NCBI RefSeq assembly: GCF_004343725.1
Contig: NZ_PTQW01000016.1
Span: forward strand, 1-64,000
DNA length: 64,000 nucleotides
Origin: Treponema sp. J25
GTDB lineage: Bacteria > Spirochaetota > Spirochaetia > Treponematales > Breznakiellaceae
Direction: 5' to 3'
A model generated the notes under the pieces. It was not told the DNA's origin and made no database searches. It saw nothing but the letters and a program-made list of their open reading frames with translations. Each line of letters starts with the position of its first letter. The first letter of the stretch is position 1. Position numbers and translations under genes: made by a program. Of the stretch, positions 1 to 8,162 are shown piece by piece.

Positions 1-50
1 ACCATGTCTGTTAAATAACCACTTAAGGGTGCGTAGCGCCGTGACTGAGG

Positions 51-79
51 CCCCCGGAGCGAGGGGGAGACTTCCCCCT
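51..79 (+). repeat. Partial copy of GC-rich dispersed repeat
   Basis: The segment CCCCCGGAGCGAGGGGG followed by AGACTTCCCCCT matches the 3' end of the two longer copies at 1415-1622 and 4024-4280. AGGGGGA and TCCCCCT form a 7-bp stem around GACT. Only the terminal ~30 bases are clearly shared; the sequence to the left is not an obvious match. Confidence 0.7.
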
Positions 80-97
80 CATAGTTCTCGTTCAGGA

Positions 98-158
98 TTT
101 TTGTTTCATATTTAATGAAATATGAAACAAAAAAAGAATAGCGTCTCATAGATGAGAC
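98..158. repeat. Two consecutive perfect inverted repeats downstream of fic
   Basis: The first dyad has 16-base arms (TTTTTGTTTCATATTT at 98-113, its exact complement at 118-133) around AATG. The second is GTCTCAT-AG-ATGAGAC at 143-158. Both contain related TC..AT / AT..GA cores. They lie just past the stop codon of the leftward fic gene. Neither arm is followed by a T-run in the fic direction, so a classic intrinsic terminator is not clearly indicated. An operator for a gene left of the window is an alternative. Confidence 0.6.
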
Positions 159-162
159 ACAA

Positions 163-1269
163 CTAGAGCCCTTCGGTAATTCGCAAAAGGTCGGTGAACA
201 TATAAATACTGGCGGACCTGCCTTTACCACTCCGCAGGGGCTCAATGATGTTATGCTGAACCAATAAATTAACAATGCGGATAGCTGTAGGTTTGGGAAT
301 ATTTGATTCTTGTATAAAGTGGGGGGTAGAAAAAATCGGTATTCTGAACATAAAGTCCACCGCATTGGGTGCGTACTGGCTATGCGTTATCTCTGTAACC
401 GAGGGCCGAAGTGTATTATACAGGGAAAGAATGTTTTTTGCTTTACGCTCGTTTTCCTGGGCTTGAGACAGTATCCCTTTTAAGAAAAACTCACACCATT
501 CGGTCCAGGATCCATGGCTTGAAATAGCCCGGAGCCGGTCAATGTATTCATCCCGATTTGTTTCTAGGTAGGCGCTCATATAAAAATCCGGGCTGTGTAG
601 CAGCTTTCTCTGATATAAAAAAAGGGGTATTAACATGCGACCCAGACGGCCGTTCCCATCGTTAAAGGGATGTAGCGCCTCGAACTCGGCGTGGATAATG
701 GCTAATTGAACCAGGGCGTCGAGTTCTCGCTTTTCATTGAAGTAGCGTTCCCAAAGATCCATTCCTGTTTGTAGATGTTCGGGGGCTATGGGAATGTAAC
801 TGGCTGTCTCGATCGTAGAATCGGAGCTGCCAATCCAATTTTGATTAGTCCGATAAGCTCCCGGTGTTTTTCCCTGTCCCCGGACTCCTTGCATGAGTAT
901 TGCATGGGCGGATCTGAGAATATGCTGTGAAAAGGGGCGTTCTTCAAGGGCTTGAGAACAGGCTTGCAAAGCTTTTCGATAGTTGATGACTTCTTCGGCA
1001 TCGTTCTTTTGAGATTCGGAAAGATTATGTATATGGGCTTCGTACTCAAGTACTTCACCAACAGTAACTCGGGTTCCTTCGATTTTTGAGGACAACACCG
1101 CTTCCTGAGTAACCAATGGAGATAGCAGCACATGAGGATTGGGTATCGCGCTAAGTAAACCGTCGTATCGGGCTAACGCTGCGTTTGCGGGACCAATCAG
1201 AGGAACTAAACGCTGCCAATCCAGTTGTTTGGGTGGAAACGCCCCCAGGTGATAAGTTACAGGTTTCAT
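163..1269 (-). CDS. Fic family protein (class II, N-terminal inhibitory motif)
   Basis: A 368-residue Fic-domain protein. Fic enzymes transfer AMP or related moieties from nucleotides to hydroxyl side chains of target proteins. The catalytic loop HPFNDGNGRLGR is complete at residues 200-211, including His200 and the final Arg. An inhibitory-helix motif of the (S/T)xxxE(G/N) type, SSKIEG, lies at residues 60-65, before the Fic core, which makes it class II and probably auto-inhibited. The C-terminal ~90 residues look like a winged-helix domain. The length is typical of this subgroup. The target is unknown. It stands alone on the minus strand next to a toxin-antitoxin pair, with a GC-rich repeat separating the two. 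Confidence 0.93.
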   Translation of the reverse strand: MKPVTYHLGAFPPKQLDWQRLVPLIGPANAALARYDGLLSAIPNPHVLLSPLVTQEAVLSSKIEGTRVTVGEVLEYEAHIHNLSESQKNDAEEVINYRKALQACSQALEERPFSQHILRSAHAILMQGVRGQGKTPGAYRTNQNWIGSSDSTIETASYIPIAPEHLQTGMDLWERYFNEKRELDALVQLAIIHAEFEALHPFNDGNGRLGRMLIPLFLYQRKLLHSPDFYMSAYLETNRDEYIDRLRAISSHGSWTEWCEFFLKGILSQAQENERKAKNILSLYNTLRPSVTEITHSQYAPNAVDFMFRIPIFSTPHFIQESNIPKPTAIRIVNLLVQHNIIEPLRSGKGRSASIYMFTDLLRITEGL

Positions 1270-1414
1270 ATGATGTTACCCATTACTGGTTCTGCCTTAA
1301 AAACAGTATGTCCCAAAATCTAGCTCCTGGCAAGGACTAGCGGGGGCACCCCGTATCGCTAAACCTCGGTATGCCATACGGGGAGCATTTAAGCGCCGCA
1401 CAGAGACACAATCT

Positions 1415-1622
1415 ACGGGGGCGTTGCGGGGGTGTCCCCCGCAGAGGGGGTAGCGGAGGCCGCCAGAGGGCGCGTTACGTGGCTGGGGCTCGCCGTGGGC
1501 GCGGCTGACAACCACGGTGCGGCGTCGCGGGAAAGGGCGTGCAGTGGCGAATCGCGTGGCCCCAGCGCAGCGGCGGTGTTTTCCCTCTGGCGGCCGGAGC
1601 GAGGGGGAGACTTCCCCCTGTG
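1415..1622 (+). repeat. GC-rich dispersed repeat, copy B
   Basis: About 208 bases, strongly G/C-rich, nearly identical over its first ~65 and last ~30 bases to 4024-4280, with a shared middle block (GCGGCTGACAACCACGGTGC). It begins with GGGGGCGTTGCGGGGGTG and ends with the AGGGGGA/TCCCCCT hairpin. Open frames in it on both strands are composition artefacts with no recognisable protein. It fills most of the 410-base gap between fic and the antitoxin gene. Confidence 0.85.
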
Positions 1623-1636
1623 CATACCCTTTTTAC

Positions 1637-1680
1637 TTGTCAACTTGACAAATATAAATGATGGTGCGATAGTATAACCA
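1637..1680 (+). promoter_or_regulatory. Promoter and palindromic operator of the toxin-antitoxin operon
   Basis: TTGACA (1645-1650) lies 17 bases before an extended -10 TGCGATAGT (hexamer 1668-1673). The -35 is embedded in a perfect inverted repeat, TTGTCAA-C-TTGACAA (1637-1651), a natural site for autorepression by the Phd-type antitoxin. The predicted transcription start falls on or next to the ATG at 1680, and no Shine-Dalgarno sequence is present, so the mRNA is probably leaderless. Confidence 0.6.
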
Positions 1681-1922
1681 TGAAAACACTTCCTGTTGGA
1701 GAGTTAAAAGCGCGATTCTCAGAGGTTCTGGAACGGGTTAAAGCAGGAGAATCTTTTGGGATCCTGTATGGCAAGAAAAAAAAGCCCATTGCCATGATTG
1801 TCCCCTATAAAGATTCAGCAGTAAAAAAAGAAAGGGAAATTGGGCCGCTCGAGGGGAAAGTAACTATTCAATTTGCTGATGACTTTAAGGTAAGTGAAGA
1901 GGAACTCCTGAAATTGTCATGA
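1680..1922 (+). CDS. Phd/YefM-type antitoxin
   Basis: An 80-residue protein whose N-terminal half (MKTLPVGELKARFSEVLERV, then KAGES and a basic loop followed by hydrophobic IAMIVP) fits the Phd/YefM antitoxin fold, which binds operator DNA as a dimer. The acidic, flexible C-terminal tail (residues 50-80) is where such antitoxins wrap around the toxin. The stop codon overlaps the start of the PIN toxin gene as ATGA, implying translational coupling. Expected role: neutralise the toxin and repress the operon through the palindrome at 1637-1651. Codon usage is AT-rich compared with the flanking repeat and ATPase gene, consistent with acquisition. Confidence 0.88.
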   Translation: MKTLPVGELKARFSEVLERVKAGESFGILYGKKKKPIAMIVPYKDSAVKKEREIGPLEGKVTIQFADDFKVSEEELLKLS

Positions 1923-2317
1923 ATTATTTATTAGATACCCACACGTTTTTATGGACGATTTCTGATACTAAGAACTTATCCGCTAAAGCAAAAGAAATAA
2001 TTAAGAGTCCAAAAAATGAAATATTTGTGAGTGCTGTTAGTTTCTGGGAAATATCGATAAAAACACGACTAAAAAAATTACATCTTGGTACCCTTGATCC
2101 TGAAGAGTTACTTACGTTAGCTTTGCAAATGGATTTTCAAGTTATAAGTTTAACGCCGGAAGAAGCAATAACCTATCATACGTTAAAAGAAGAAACCCAT
2201 ACTGACCCTTTTGATAGAATGCTTATTTGGCAGAGTATTACAAGAAAAATGCCCCTCATAAGCAAAGATGCCGCTTTTTCTAAATTTATCCCTTATGGAT
2301 TAAAGCTCATCTGGTAA
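1919..2317 (+). CDS. PIN-domain toxin (VapC-like ribonuclease)
   Basis: A 132-residue PIN-domain protein. PIN toxins are Mg-dependent ribonucleases that cleave tRNA or rRNA. Acidic residues expected for the active site are visible: Asp6 in LLDTHTFLW, Glu44 in SFWEISIK, and the conserved DPFDRML segment with a following SKDAAF aspartate. The T-H-x-L-W start is typical of the subgroup paired with Phd-type antitoxins. It overlaps the antitoxin gene by four bases. Its stop lies 9 bases from the convergent stop of the ATPase-like gene, and no terminator is evident between them. Confidence 0.9.
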   Translation: MNYLLDTHTFLWTISDTKNLSAKAKEIIKSPKNEIFVSAVSFWEISIKTRLKKLHLGTLDPEELLTLALQMDFQVISLTPEEAITYHTLKEETHTDPFDRMLIWQSITRKMPLISKDAAFSKFIPYGLKLIW

Positions 2318-2326
2318 GGCCTTCCC

Positions 2327-3886
2327 CTACCCCTCCAGGCTCCGCCCTTCCCAGTCTGTGATATTTCGTTCTTCGCTTGAAAAATTGATGCCGAGGAGGT
2401 GTATCCGCTTCCCCTGGCTCTGGTACTTTTCCCAGTAGCGCCGCTCTTCAATCTGTTTGATGGCGGGCTCGCTGCTATCCACCTTAAACTCGATGATGTA
2501 GATGTCCCTGAAAGTTTCTATGGTCATGTCGATTCTGCCCTGGTTCGTGGCGTCCTCGCAGGTGACCCGGTACCCGATGGCCGCAAGGAACACGTACACG
2601 AGGCTTGCCCAGTAGCCCTCGGCGGTGGCGATGTCGTTCTTCACGTAGTTGTTGTAGGGAATCCCCGCGCACAGCCGCTTGAGCTCATCCACCAGGGCCG
2701 AGAGGTTCGCCTGTTCCAGGGCCTTTTCTGCTTTGCTGCCAAGCTTGATGGGCAGGTCCCGGCTTCCGCTCAGGTAATACAGGAAAAATTGATTCAGCGA
2801 TAATTGCACCTCAGCGTTGGGGACCCCCAGGGTAAAGGTGCGGACTCCCATGCTGTTTGTCTCTACGTCCTTAATCGTAAGGTACCCGGTCTGCCAGAGG
2901 AGGGCGCGAATATCGATGTAGTCCACATCAAAGGCATTCAAAAGCTCTTCGCTGGCCTCGCAGTTTTCCAGTTCCGGAAGAAAGTACCGCTCCTGCTTAA
3001 GGACTTCGATTAAAAAGCTCGGACTCCCGGTCTGCCACCAGTAGTTGCTGAAAATCTTACCGTTGGACAAAAAGAGGAGGATATCAAAGGGGTTGTAAAG
3101 TTTTTCCCCAAAATACCAATAGCCATTGTACCAGAGCTGGACAAGATGCATGTCTGAGCCTTCCATGGCGTCCGCAAAGACCGTCTCCAGGTCATGCTGG
3201 GTGTAGCCGCAGATTTCTCCATAGGCAGGGTTGAGCGTAATGTCTTCCAGGTTGTTAAGGCCGCTAAAGAGGGAAAGCTTACTGAACTTGCTCACCCCCG
3301 TGATAAAGGCAAGGCGCAGGTACCGATCGCTGTCCTTAAGGACCGAGTAGAGGTTTTTAAGGATGTCCCGGGCTTCCCGGGCGACCTCAGGCCGGGAAAG
3401 GTTATCCAGGATGGGCTTGTCGTATTCATCGATAAGGACCGCCACCGGGGCCTCGTAGCGCTCGGAGGCGGCCAGGATGAGGTTGGTGAGGGCGAGCTTG
3501 GGGTTCTGGAAGGAGGCTAGGTCGGGCATGGGGAGCTTCAGGCGCCGGTAGTTTTCGGTAAACATGATGGTAAAGGCGGTGGCAAGTTCTTCCTGGAGTT
3601 TCTTGTAGTCTCCACTTCCAAAGCTCAGGCGGATGACGGGATAGGGAGTAAAGTCGTATTTATCGTAAAGATAGAGGCCTTTAAAAAGCTCCCGGTTTCC
3701 TGAGAGGGCCTCCGCCAGGGTGTCGAGGAAGAGGCTCTTTCCAAAGCGCCGGGGCCGGGAGAGGAAGAAAAACTTTCCCTTGAGAAGCACCTTATGCACA
3801 AAAGGTGTTTTATCAACATAGTAATACTGTTCGGTTACAAGCTGGGAAAAAGTCTGGAGTCCAATGGGGAGACGCTTACCGCTCAT
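2327..3886 (-). CDS. AAA-ATPase-like protein with C-terminal PD-(D/E)XK nuclease fold
   Basis: About 519 residues from the ATG at 3886, chosen over an upstream start at 3922 because family members begin near MSGKRLPIGL. The N-terminal AAA-ATPase-like domain carries the P-loop variant RPRRFGKS (residues 44-51) preceded by FFFLS, and a Walker B-like segment VAVLIDEYDKP. The C-terminal domain has the nuclease-fold signature GRIDMT...IIEFKVD (Asp then Glu-x-Lys). Proteins of this architecture are multicopy in Treponema and Bacteroidetes. Their function is not established; roles in defence or mobile-element biology have been suggested. It sits between toxin-antitoxin genes and a dispersed repeat. 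Confidence 0.88.
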   Translation of the reverse strand: MSGKRLPIGLQTFSQLVTEQYYYVDKTPFVHKVLLKGKFFFLSRPRRFGKSLFLDTLAEALSGNRELFKGLYLYDKYDFTPYPVIRLSFGSGDYKKLQEELATAFTIMFTENYRRLKLPMPDLASFQNPKLALTNLILAASERYEAPVAVLIDEYDKPILDNLSRPEVAREARDILKNLYSVLKDSDRYLRLAFITGVSKFSKLSLFSGLNNLEDITLNPAYGEICGYTQHDLETVFADAMEGSDMHLVQLWYNGYWYFGEKLYNPFDILLFLSNGKIFSNYWWQTGSPSFLIEVLKQERYFLPELENCEASEELLNAFDVDYIDIRALLWQTGYLTIKDVETNSMGVRTFTLGVPNAEVQLSLNQFFLYYLSGSRDLPIKLGSKAEKALEQANLSALVDELKRLCAGIPYNNYVKNDIATAEGYWASLVYVFLAAIGYRVTCEDATNQGRIDMTIETFRDIYIIEFKVDSSEPAIKQIEERRYWEKYQSQGKRIHLLGINFSSEERNITDWEGRSLEG

Positions 3887-4023
3887 AGTTCTGAGTATAA
3901 AACAAGCGGTCTCTTTAGACAATCAAGGGGGCCGCGGGGCAGAGCAATACGGGCGGCGCGGTTTGATCGGGGGTGTTGTGGCCGTCCCACCATGGCGTAC
4001 GGCCGCACAAGGGCCGGTCCAGG

Positions 4024-4280
4024 ACGGGGGCGTTGCGGGGGTGTCCCCCGCAGAGGGGGTAGCGGAGGCCGCCAGAGGGCGCGTTACGCGGCTAGGGCCG
4101 CTGAGGGGGCGGCTGACAACCACGGTGCGGCGCCGCGGGAAAGGCCGTGCAGTGGCGAATCGCGCAGCCACAGAGCGGTGGGGCCTGGCAGGGGCGCGGT
4201 CCTGAGGGCTAAGGGTCGCTGGAGGGGGCGGCGCCGAGGCGAATGGGGCGGCCGGAGCGAGGGGGAGACTTCCCCCTGTG
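4024..4280 (+). repeat. GC-rich dispersed repeat, copy C
   Basis: Begins with the same block as copy B (GGGGGCGTTGCGGGGGTG), shares the central GACAACCACGGTGCGGCG region and the terminal GGAGCGAGGGGGAGAC hairpin block, but carries about 50 extra bases of G-rich sequence before the end. It occupies most of the 460-base gap between the ATPase-like gene and the histidine kinase. No protein, RNA gene or promoter is recognised in it. Confidence 0.85.
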
Positions 4281-4382
4281 GCCTCTTACTCCCAAGAGAC
4301 CAAAGAAAAAGGAGCCCCTCGATAGGCGAAGGCTTAGGACACCAGGGCTTGACTAAAACTCAGGGACGAATCGCCCTTGGGG

Positions 4383-6212
4383 TCAGGAATTCTTCGACAA
4401 GGGTTTGGAAAATGAATCGGTATCTCCAAGGGGTAATTCGAGTCTGAAAGTTACCGGATCTGGAGAAACTAAGAACAGTCTCCCTTTATGTTTTTTTTCA
4501 ACTATTTCTCGGCAGAGATTAAGACCGATGCCTGTCCCGACACCTTCCATCTTTGTCGTATAAAATAAATCAAAGATTTTATCAACCTGATCCGGTGCTA
4601 GGGGTTTACCGGTATCCATGATTTCACACCAGAGTGAAGTCTCATCGCAGCCGGTACGGATTTCCAGAATTCCCCGTTTCCCTGTTTCGGCATACTGGGC
4701 CTCGATTGCTTGAAGGGCATTGGTAAAGAGATTAAACAAAACCTGATTAATCGCCTGTTTTTGCATTCGCACCGGTGGAACATCCCCAAATTTTCGGACA
4801 ATATCCGTCGTACGTTGAAATTCTATTTTCATGATGTTTAAAGTGGATTCGATGCAATCATGGATAGAGGCGATTTCAAAGGTTCCTTCAAGAGGATCAT
4901 TGCGGGCTATATGGAGTAGGGATCGGGCTACTTCTTCTATCCGTCCAAAGCCCTCATAGATTCCCGAGGTAATGGCGGCTAATTCACCAAAGAGGGGCTC
5001 AAGAGACTCCGAGTGGGTCTGCCGCTTTAATTCTAGGAGCACATCATTAAGAGAGCGGATGTTGCTTTGTATGTACGCCAGCGGATTATTGATCTCATGG
5101 GCAAGGCCGGCCGCCAACTGCCCAAGGGTGGCGAGTTTTTCGCGTTTTATATATTCATTTTTGATGAACATATTTTCGTTGAGAAGTGCCACCTGAGTCG
5201 ACACATCTTCCAGCATGATAATGGTACCATTTGGCGGGGTGCCGTTGGATTGTACCGTACACTTAAGAAAATAATTATTAATAAAAATTTGTTTTACTTG
5301 AGGTTCATTGCGGGTAACACCCTCTTCATATCCAATTTCACGAAGTAATTGGGTTAAAAAGGGAAAGTGTCGGTAATCCTTTCCGACCATCACCGTATCG
5401 AGGGATAGGAGTTCATCCACCCTTCTGTTATGGTCTACAATCCTGCCCCTGCGATCAAGCACAAGGATGCCCACATCGATTTCCTGAATAATAACGCTGC
5501 GGGAAACCGGCATTATCCAAAAGAGTCGGTGAAAATACATCCCGATCAGGAAAAAAATCCCGGAAGCTGCAAAGCCTATGGGGGTAAAATCTTTCATAAT
5601 GCCGTGATACTGTCGAGTAAGATTAAGGATATTTGTTATGGCAGGTAGTAAGGTTCCCCCTACAATCCAGAGGGATTGACGGTGGTACAGGGTTTCTCCT
5701 TTGAGATAGGAACGAAAAATAATGATACATCCCGTGGCAATGCTCAGCCATGAGTAAACGAAGGCAACCCAATACAGGGGACCATACTGGGGTTTTAAAA
5801 CCGAAAGGTTCTTCCACTCATAGAAATAGATTTTACTCCAATGGAGGCCATGGAATTCGTTGGTAAACACCAGGAGAATACCAACGGCGGGCCCTACAAT
5901 TGCTATCAGTATGAGAGGCTTTATGAGCTTTGTAATCCAACCGGTAAAACGCAAGCTAAATGATAGCCAGGCGATAGGAATATACATAAAGGCCACATAT
6001 TCAAGCTTGGCAAAAAAGACAGTTAAAGCCCCCGCAGGAGCAATTAACTCACCAATATTAGTAACCAGGAGCCAAACACACAAACCCAGATACCATAGGA
6101 GTGGCCGAGCTGCTGGCTCTTTACGGTAGGGGACAACAGTAAGGATTGCCACAATCAGTATAACAATCGCTACGGGCGCAACATTAATGAAGAATTCAAA
6201 TCCGTTATCCAT
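4383..6212 (-). CDS. Membrane sensor histidine kinase (7TM-PAS-HisKA-HATPase)
   Basis: A 609-residue kinase. Residues 1-235 contain about seven hydrophobic helices of the 7TM histidine-kinase N-terminal type. A PAS-like domain follows (~240-340, 'VGILVLDRRGRIVDHN'). The HisKA dimerisation helix has the H-box LAAGLAHEINNPLAYIQ with phospho-acceptor His372. The ATPase domain shows the N-box around 490-502 (NQVLFNLFTNALQAI), a G1 box MDTGKP and G2 GTGIGL. Its ATG overlaps the end of the upstream regulator-phosphatase gene by 8 bases (ATGGATAA), so the two are co-translated. The likely partner is that regulator; the ligand is unknown. Confidence 0.92.
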   Translation of the reverse strand: MDNGFEFFINVAPVAIVILIVAILTVVPYRKEPAARPLLWYLGLCVWLLVTNIGELIAPAGALTVFFAKLEYVAFMYIPIAWLSFSLRFTGWITKLIKPLILIAIVGPAVGILLVFTNEFHGLHWSKIYFYEWKNLSVLKPQYGPLYWVAFVYSWLSIATGCIIIFRSYLKGETLYHRQSLWIVGGTLLPAITNILNLTRQYHGIMKDFTPIGFAASGIFFLIGMYFHRLFWIMPVSRSVIIQEIDVGILVLDRRGRIVDHNRRVDELLSLDTVMVGKDYRHFPFLTQLLREIGYEEGVTRNEPQVKQIFINNYFLKCTVQSNGTPPNGTIIMLEDVSTQVALLNENMFIKNEYIKREKLATLGQLAAGLAHEINNPLAYIQSNIRSLNDVLLELKRQTHSESLEPLFGELAAITSGIYEGFGRIEEVARSLLHIARNDPLEGTFEIASIHDCIESTLNIMKIEFQRTTDIVRKFGDVPPVRMQKQAINQVLFNLFTNALQAIEAQYAETGKRGILEIRTGCDETSLWCEIMDTGKPLAPDQVDKIFDLFYTTKMEGVGTGIGLNLCREIVEKKHKGRLFLVSPDPVTFRLELPLGDTDSFSKPLSKNS

Positions 6213-7380
6213 GAGAAGCTTCCGGTAAAAAGAGTATCGACATAAGGGTTACATCGTCGGTAAAGCAACCTCCGGGGAGGGCGGAACGGAAGGTGGCAAC
6301 GATGTCTTCTATCGGCTGCTCCGGCATTGTCTGTAGGGTAGAAATAACCTCCGGACCTTTCATCGTAAAAAAATGCGGTACCGATTCAATAAGTCCATCG
6401 GTAAAAAGGAACAACCGATCTCCTGGAACAAATTCCCGTTCCACTTGTGTAAAGGGGGCATCTATGAAGGCCCCAAGCATGGGGTTACCACCCGAAAGAA
6501 ATTCGGGTAAGGCCTGGTGGACATAGATAACGCTCGGCATTCCTGCATTCGCCACAGAGAGTCGTTTTTTTTCTATACTGATAGTAACCGCCACAAGGTC
6601 AATAAGCACCTCTGGCTCGTTGCGCAAGAGTTGACAATAGTAATTATTAAGGGAAGACAAAAAAAGGTCCGGTGTTTCTGGCAGTCCAGGCTCAAGAGCT
6701 ATCAATTCGTCCATGGCGGTCTTAAGCATCACGGCCATCATGGCGGATTTTAAACCATGGCCTGCCACATCCCCTAGAATAACAAAAAAATTGTTATCGT
6801 CTAACCGGCGAAACTCGAAAAAATCTCCACCACAATGAAAGGTTTCAAAGGGGATAAATGATACCTCTATCTGCAGTTCAGAAATTGAAGGGATGGTGGA
6901 GGCAAACAGTCTTTTCTGGAATTCCCCTGCCTCTTTGAGCATGGAATCTATACGGCTAGCAAGCAAGGTGTTTTCCCGTCTGATGTTCCATAGTTCGTAA
7001 GCCTTAGCAATTTCTGTTTCCAGGGAGTCTCTGGTCCATGGTTTAAAAAGCAAACTCTGGATGGAAGCCATGATAGCTTTTTGAATGTCCTCTATATCCG
7101 TATAGGCGGTAAGCAAAATCGTCTGAATTTCCGGTGAGGCCTTCCGAACAAGAGTTAAAAGTTCACTACCGCTCATGGCGGGCATTCGCAAATCCGATAT
7201 TACCAGAAATACGGAATCCCGATTATCCGCAATATACTTGGCTGAAATAAGAGGATCATTAAAGGCTTTAATAGAAAACCGCTCGTCACCGAAGATATGC
7301 CGGATTTCACGTTCCAGGGCCTCGGTCACCCGGCTTTCATCATCAACTAAAACTAGTTCATATTTTGTATTCATGTTCAT
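6205..7380 (-). CDS. Response regulator with PP2C-type (SpoIIE/RsbU-like) phosphatase output
   Basis: A 391-residue two-domain regulator. The receiver domain (1-~125) has acidic Asp13/Asp14, phospho-acceptor Asp63 in VISDLRMP and the Lys in LLFKPW. After a helical linker, residues ~170-385 form a PP2C/SpoIIE phosphatase with metal-binding aspartates in CGGDFFEF, GDVAGHGLKSAMMAV and FTDGLIES...FTDDVT. Such proteins dephosphorylate anti-anti-sigma-type partners under control of receiver phosphorylation. No STAS or anti-sigma partner is nearby, so the target must be elsewhere. It is first in the operon with the 7TM kinase. ATG codons at residues 1 and 3 are both possible starts. Confidence 0.92.
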   Translation of the reverse strand: MNMNTKYELVLVDDESRVTEALEREIRHIFGDERFSIKAFNDPLISAKYIADNRDSVFLVISDLRMPAMSGSELLTLVRKASPEIQTILLTAYTDIEDIQKAIMASIQSLLFKPWTRDSLETEIAKAYELWNIRRENTLLASRIDSMLKEAGEFQKRLFASTIPSISELQIEVSFIPFETFHCGGDFFEFRRLDDNNFFVILGDVAGHGLKSAMMAVMLKTAMDELIALEPGLPETPDLFLSSLNNYYCQLLRNEPEVLIDLVAVTISIEKKRLSVANAGMPSVIYVHQALPEFLSGGNPMLGAFIDAPFTQVEREFVPGDRLFLFTDGLIESVPHFFTMKGPEVISTLQTMPEQPIEDIVATFRSALPGGCFTDDVTLMSILFLPEASHG

Positions 7381-7602
7381 TATGATCCATTGATACTAGT
7401 ATACTACATTTAAGCCTTTCATGGGTGGGCTATCCACACCCATCCCTTAGTATGGTATACTCTTTTAAGCTAAAGAATAGGGTGTTTTTGGTGGAAAAAT
7501 ACGTTAGCCCAGGGATACTTTCTTATTGTAATTCCCCTGAGAATCTAGAAAAAACCTCCACCGCAAGGCACTATAAAAAGGGCATTATAAAGAAGGAGCA
7601 GT

Positions 7603-7827
7603 ATGGAAACACCGGTTGTTTTTTTACATGGTTTTTCTCGGGAACAATTAGGGGCCATCATGAGGGCCGTTAAGGCGGTGGCCGCCGAAACAGGGATGGA
7701 TCCCAAAGAAATCGCCTTTGCCACATCGACCCCAACAAACATGGAATGGAAGGTGCGGGACCTTATCGATGAGGTCCGGCAAGAACACGAATATCTTAAA
7801 AACAATCCGCCCCCTCGTATGGCGTAG
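7603..7827 (+). CDS. Small DUF3783-like protein
   Basis: A 74-residue protein with a strong ribosome binding site (AAGAAGGAG, 5 bases before ATG). The pattern FLHGFSREQLGAIMRAVKAV, then IAFATSTPTNMEWKVRDLIDEV and a basic/proline end, resembles the small DUF3783 family, in which function is unknown. It has no signal peptide or membrane segment and is probably cytoplasmic. It is divergent from the regulator-phosphatase gene. The match rests on pattern memory of a short family, hence moderate naming confidence; the gene itself is well supported. Confidence 0.75.
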   Translation: METPVVFLHGFSREQLGAIMRAVKAVAAETGMDPKEIAFATSTPTNMEWKVRDLIDEVRQEHEYLKNNPPPRMA

Positions 7828-8057
7828 TTGGGCATAGCTGGTGATTGGGGGGCCCCCAGAGAAACCCATGGAGCCCCCACACAAAGGAAAGCCGGCCCTT
7901 TGTTCCCCTCGCCGCTAGCTCCTCCCCGGGCCCGCCTAAGTTTCGGTGGCTTCTCCATGGCATAGCCAGCTATTAGATGATGGCGGGGGCCGTTCAGAGA
8001 AACCCCGGGGCCCCCAGACAAAAAAGCCGGCCCTTTGTTCCCCTCGCCGCTAGCCCC
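7828..8057. repeat. Imperfect tandem duplication, GC-rich intergenic element
   Basis: Two ~95-base units fill most of the 335-base gap before the M16 peptidase gene. Unit 1 (~7832-7922) and unit 2 (~7959-8055) each run GGCATAGC..., CAGAGAAACCC, GGGGCCCCCAGA or its variant, then the near-identical GCCGGCCCTTTGTTCCCCTC followed by GCCGCTAGC. They are joined by a 40-base C-rich linker. No protein-coding signal is convincing. The remainder (8058-8162) shows nothing recognised. Confidence 0.75.
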
Positions 8058-8162
8058 ACCATCGGAGGTTAGCCCCCTTTCATGGAGGGTAGTGAGGGAT
8101 GGAAGGCTGGCAGATTCAGTGGCGCACGCCCGAGGAGATTCCGCGGCGCCCGTCACCGTTAC

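Noticed and set aside
1432-1677. Open frames of ~70-80 codons on both strands of the GC-rich repeats
   Set aside because: They arise from stop-codon scarcity in very GC-rich DNA; translations are Ala/Arg/Gly/Pro-rich without family match, and frames differ between copies B and C.
3794-4447. 217-codon plus-strand frame spanning the ATPase start and repeat C
   Set aside because: It covers the antisense of the ATPase N terminus and a repeat; composition is low-complexity and no domain is visible.
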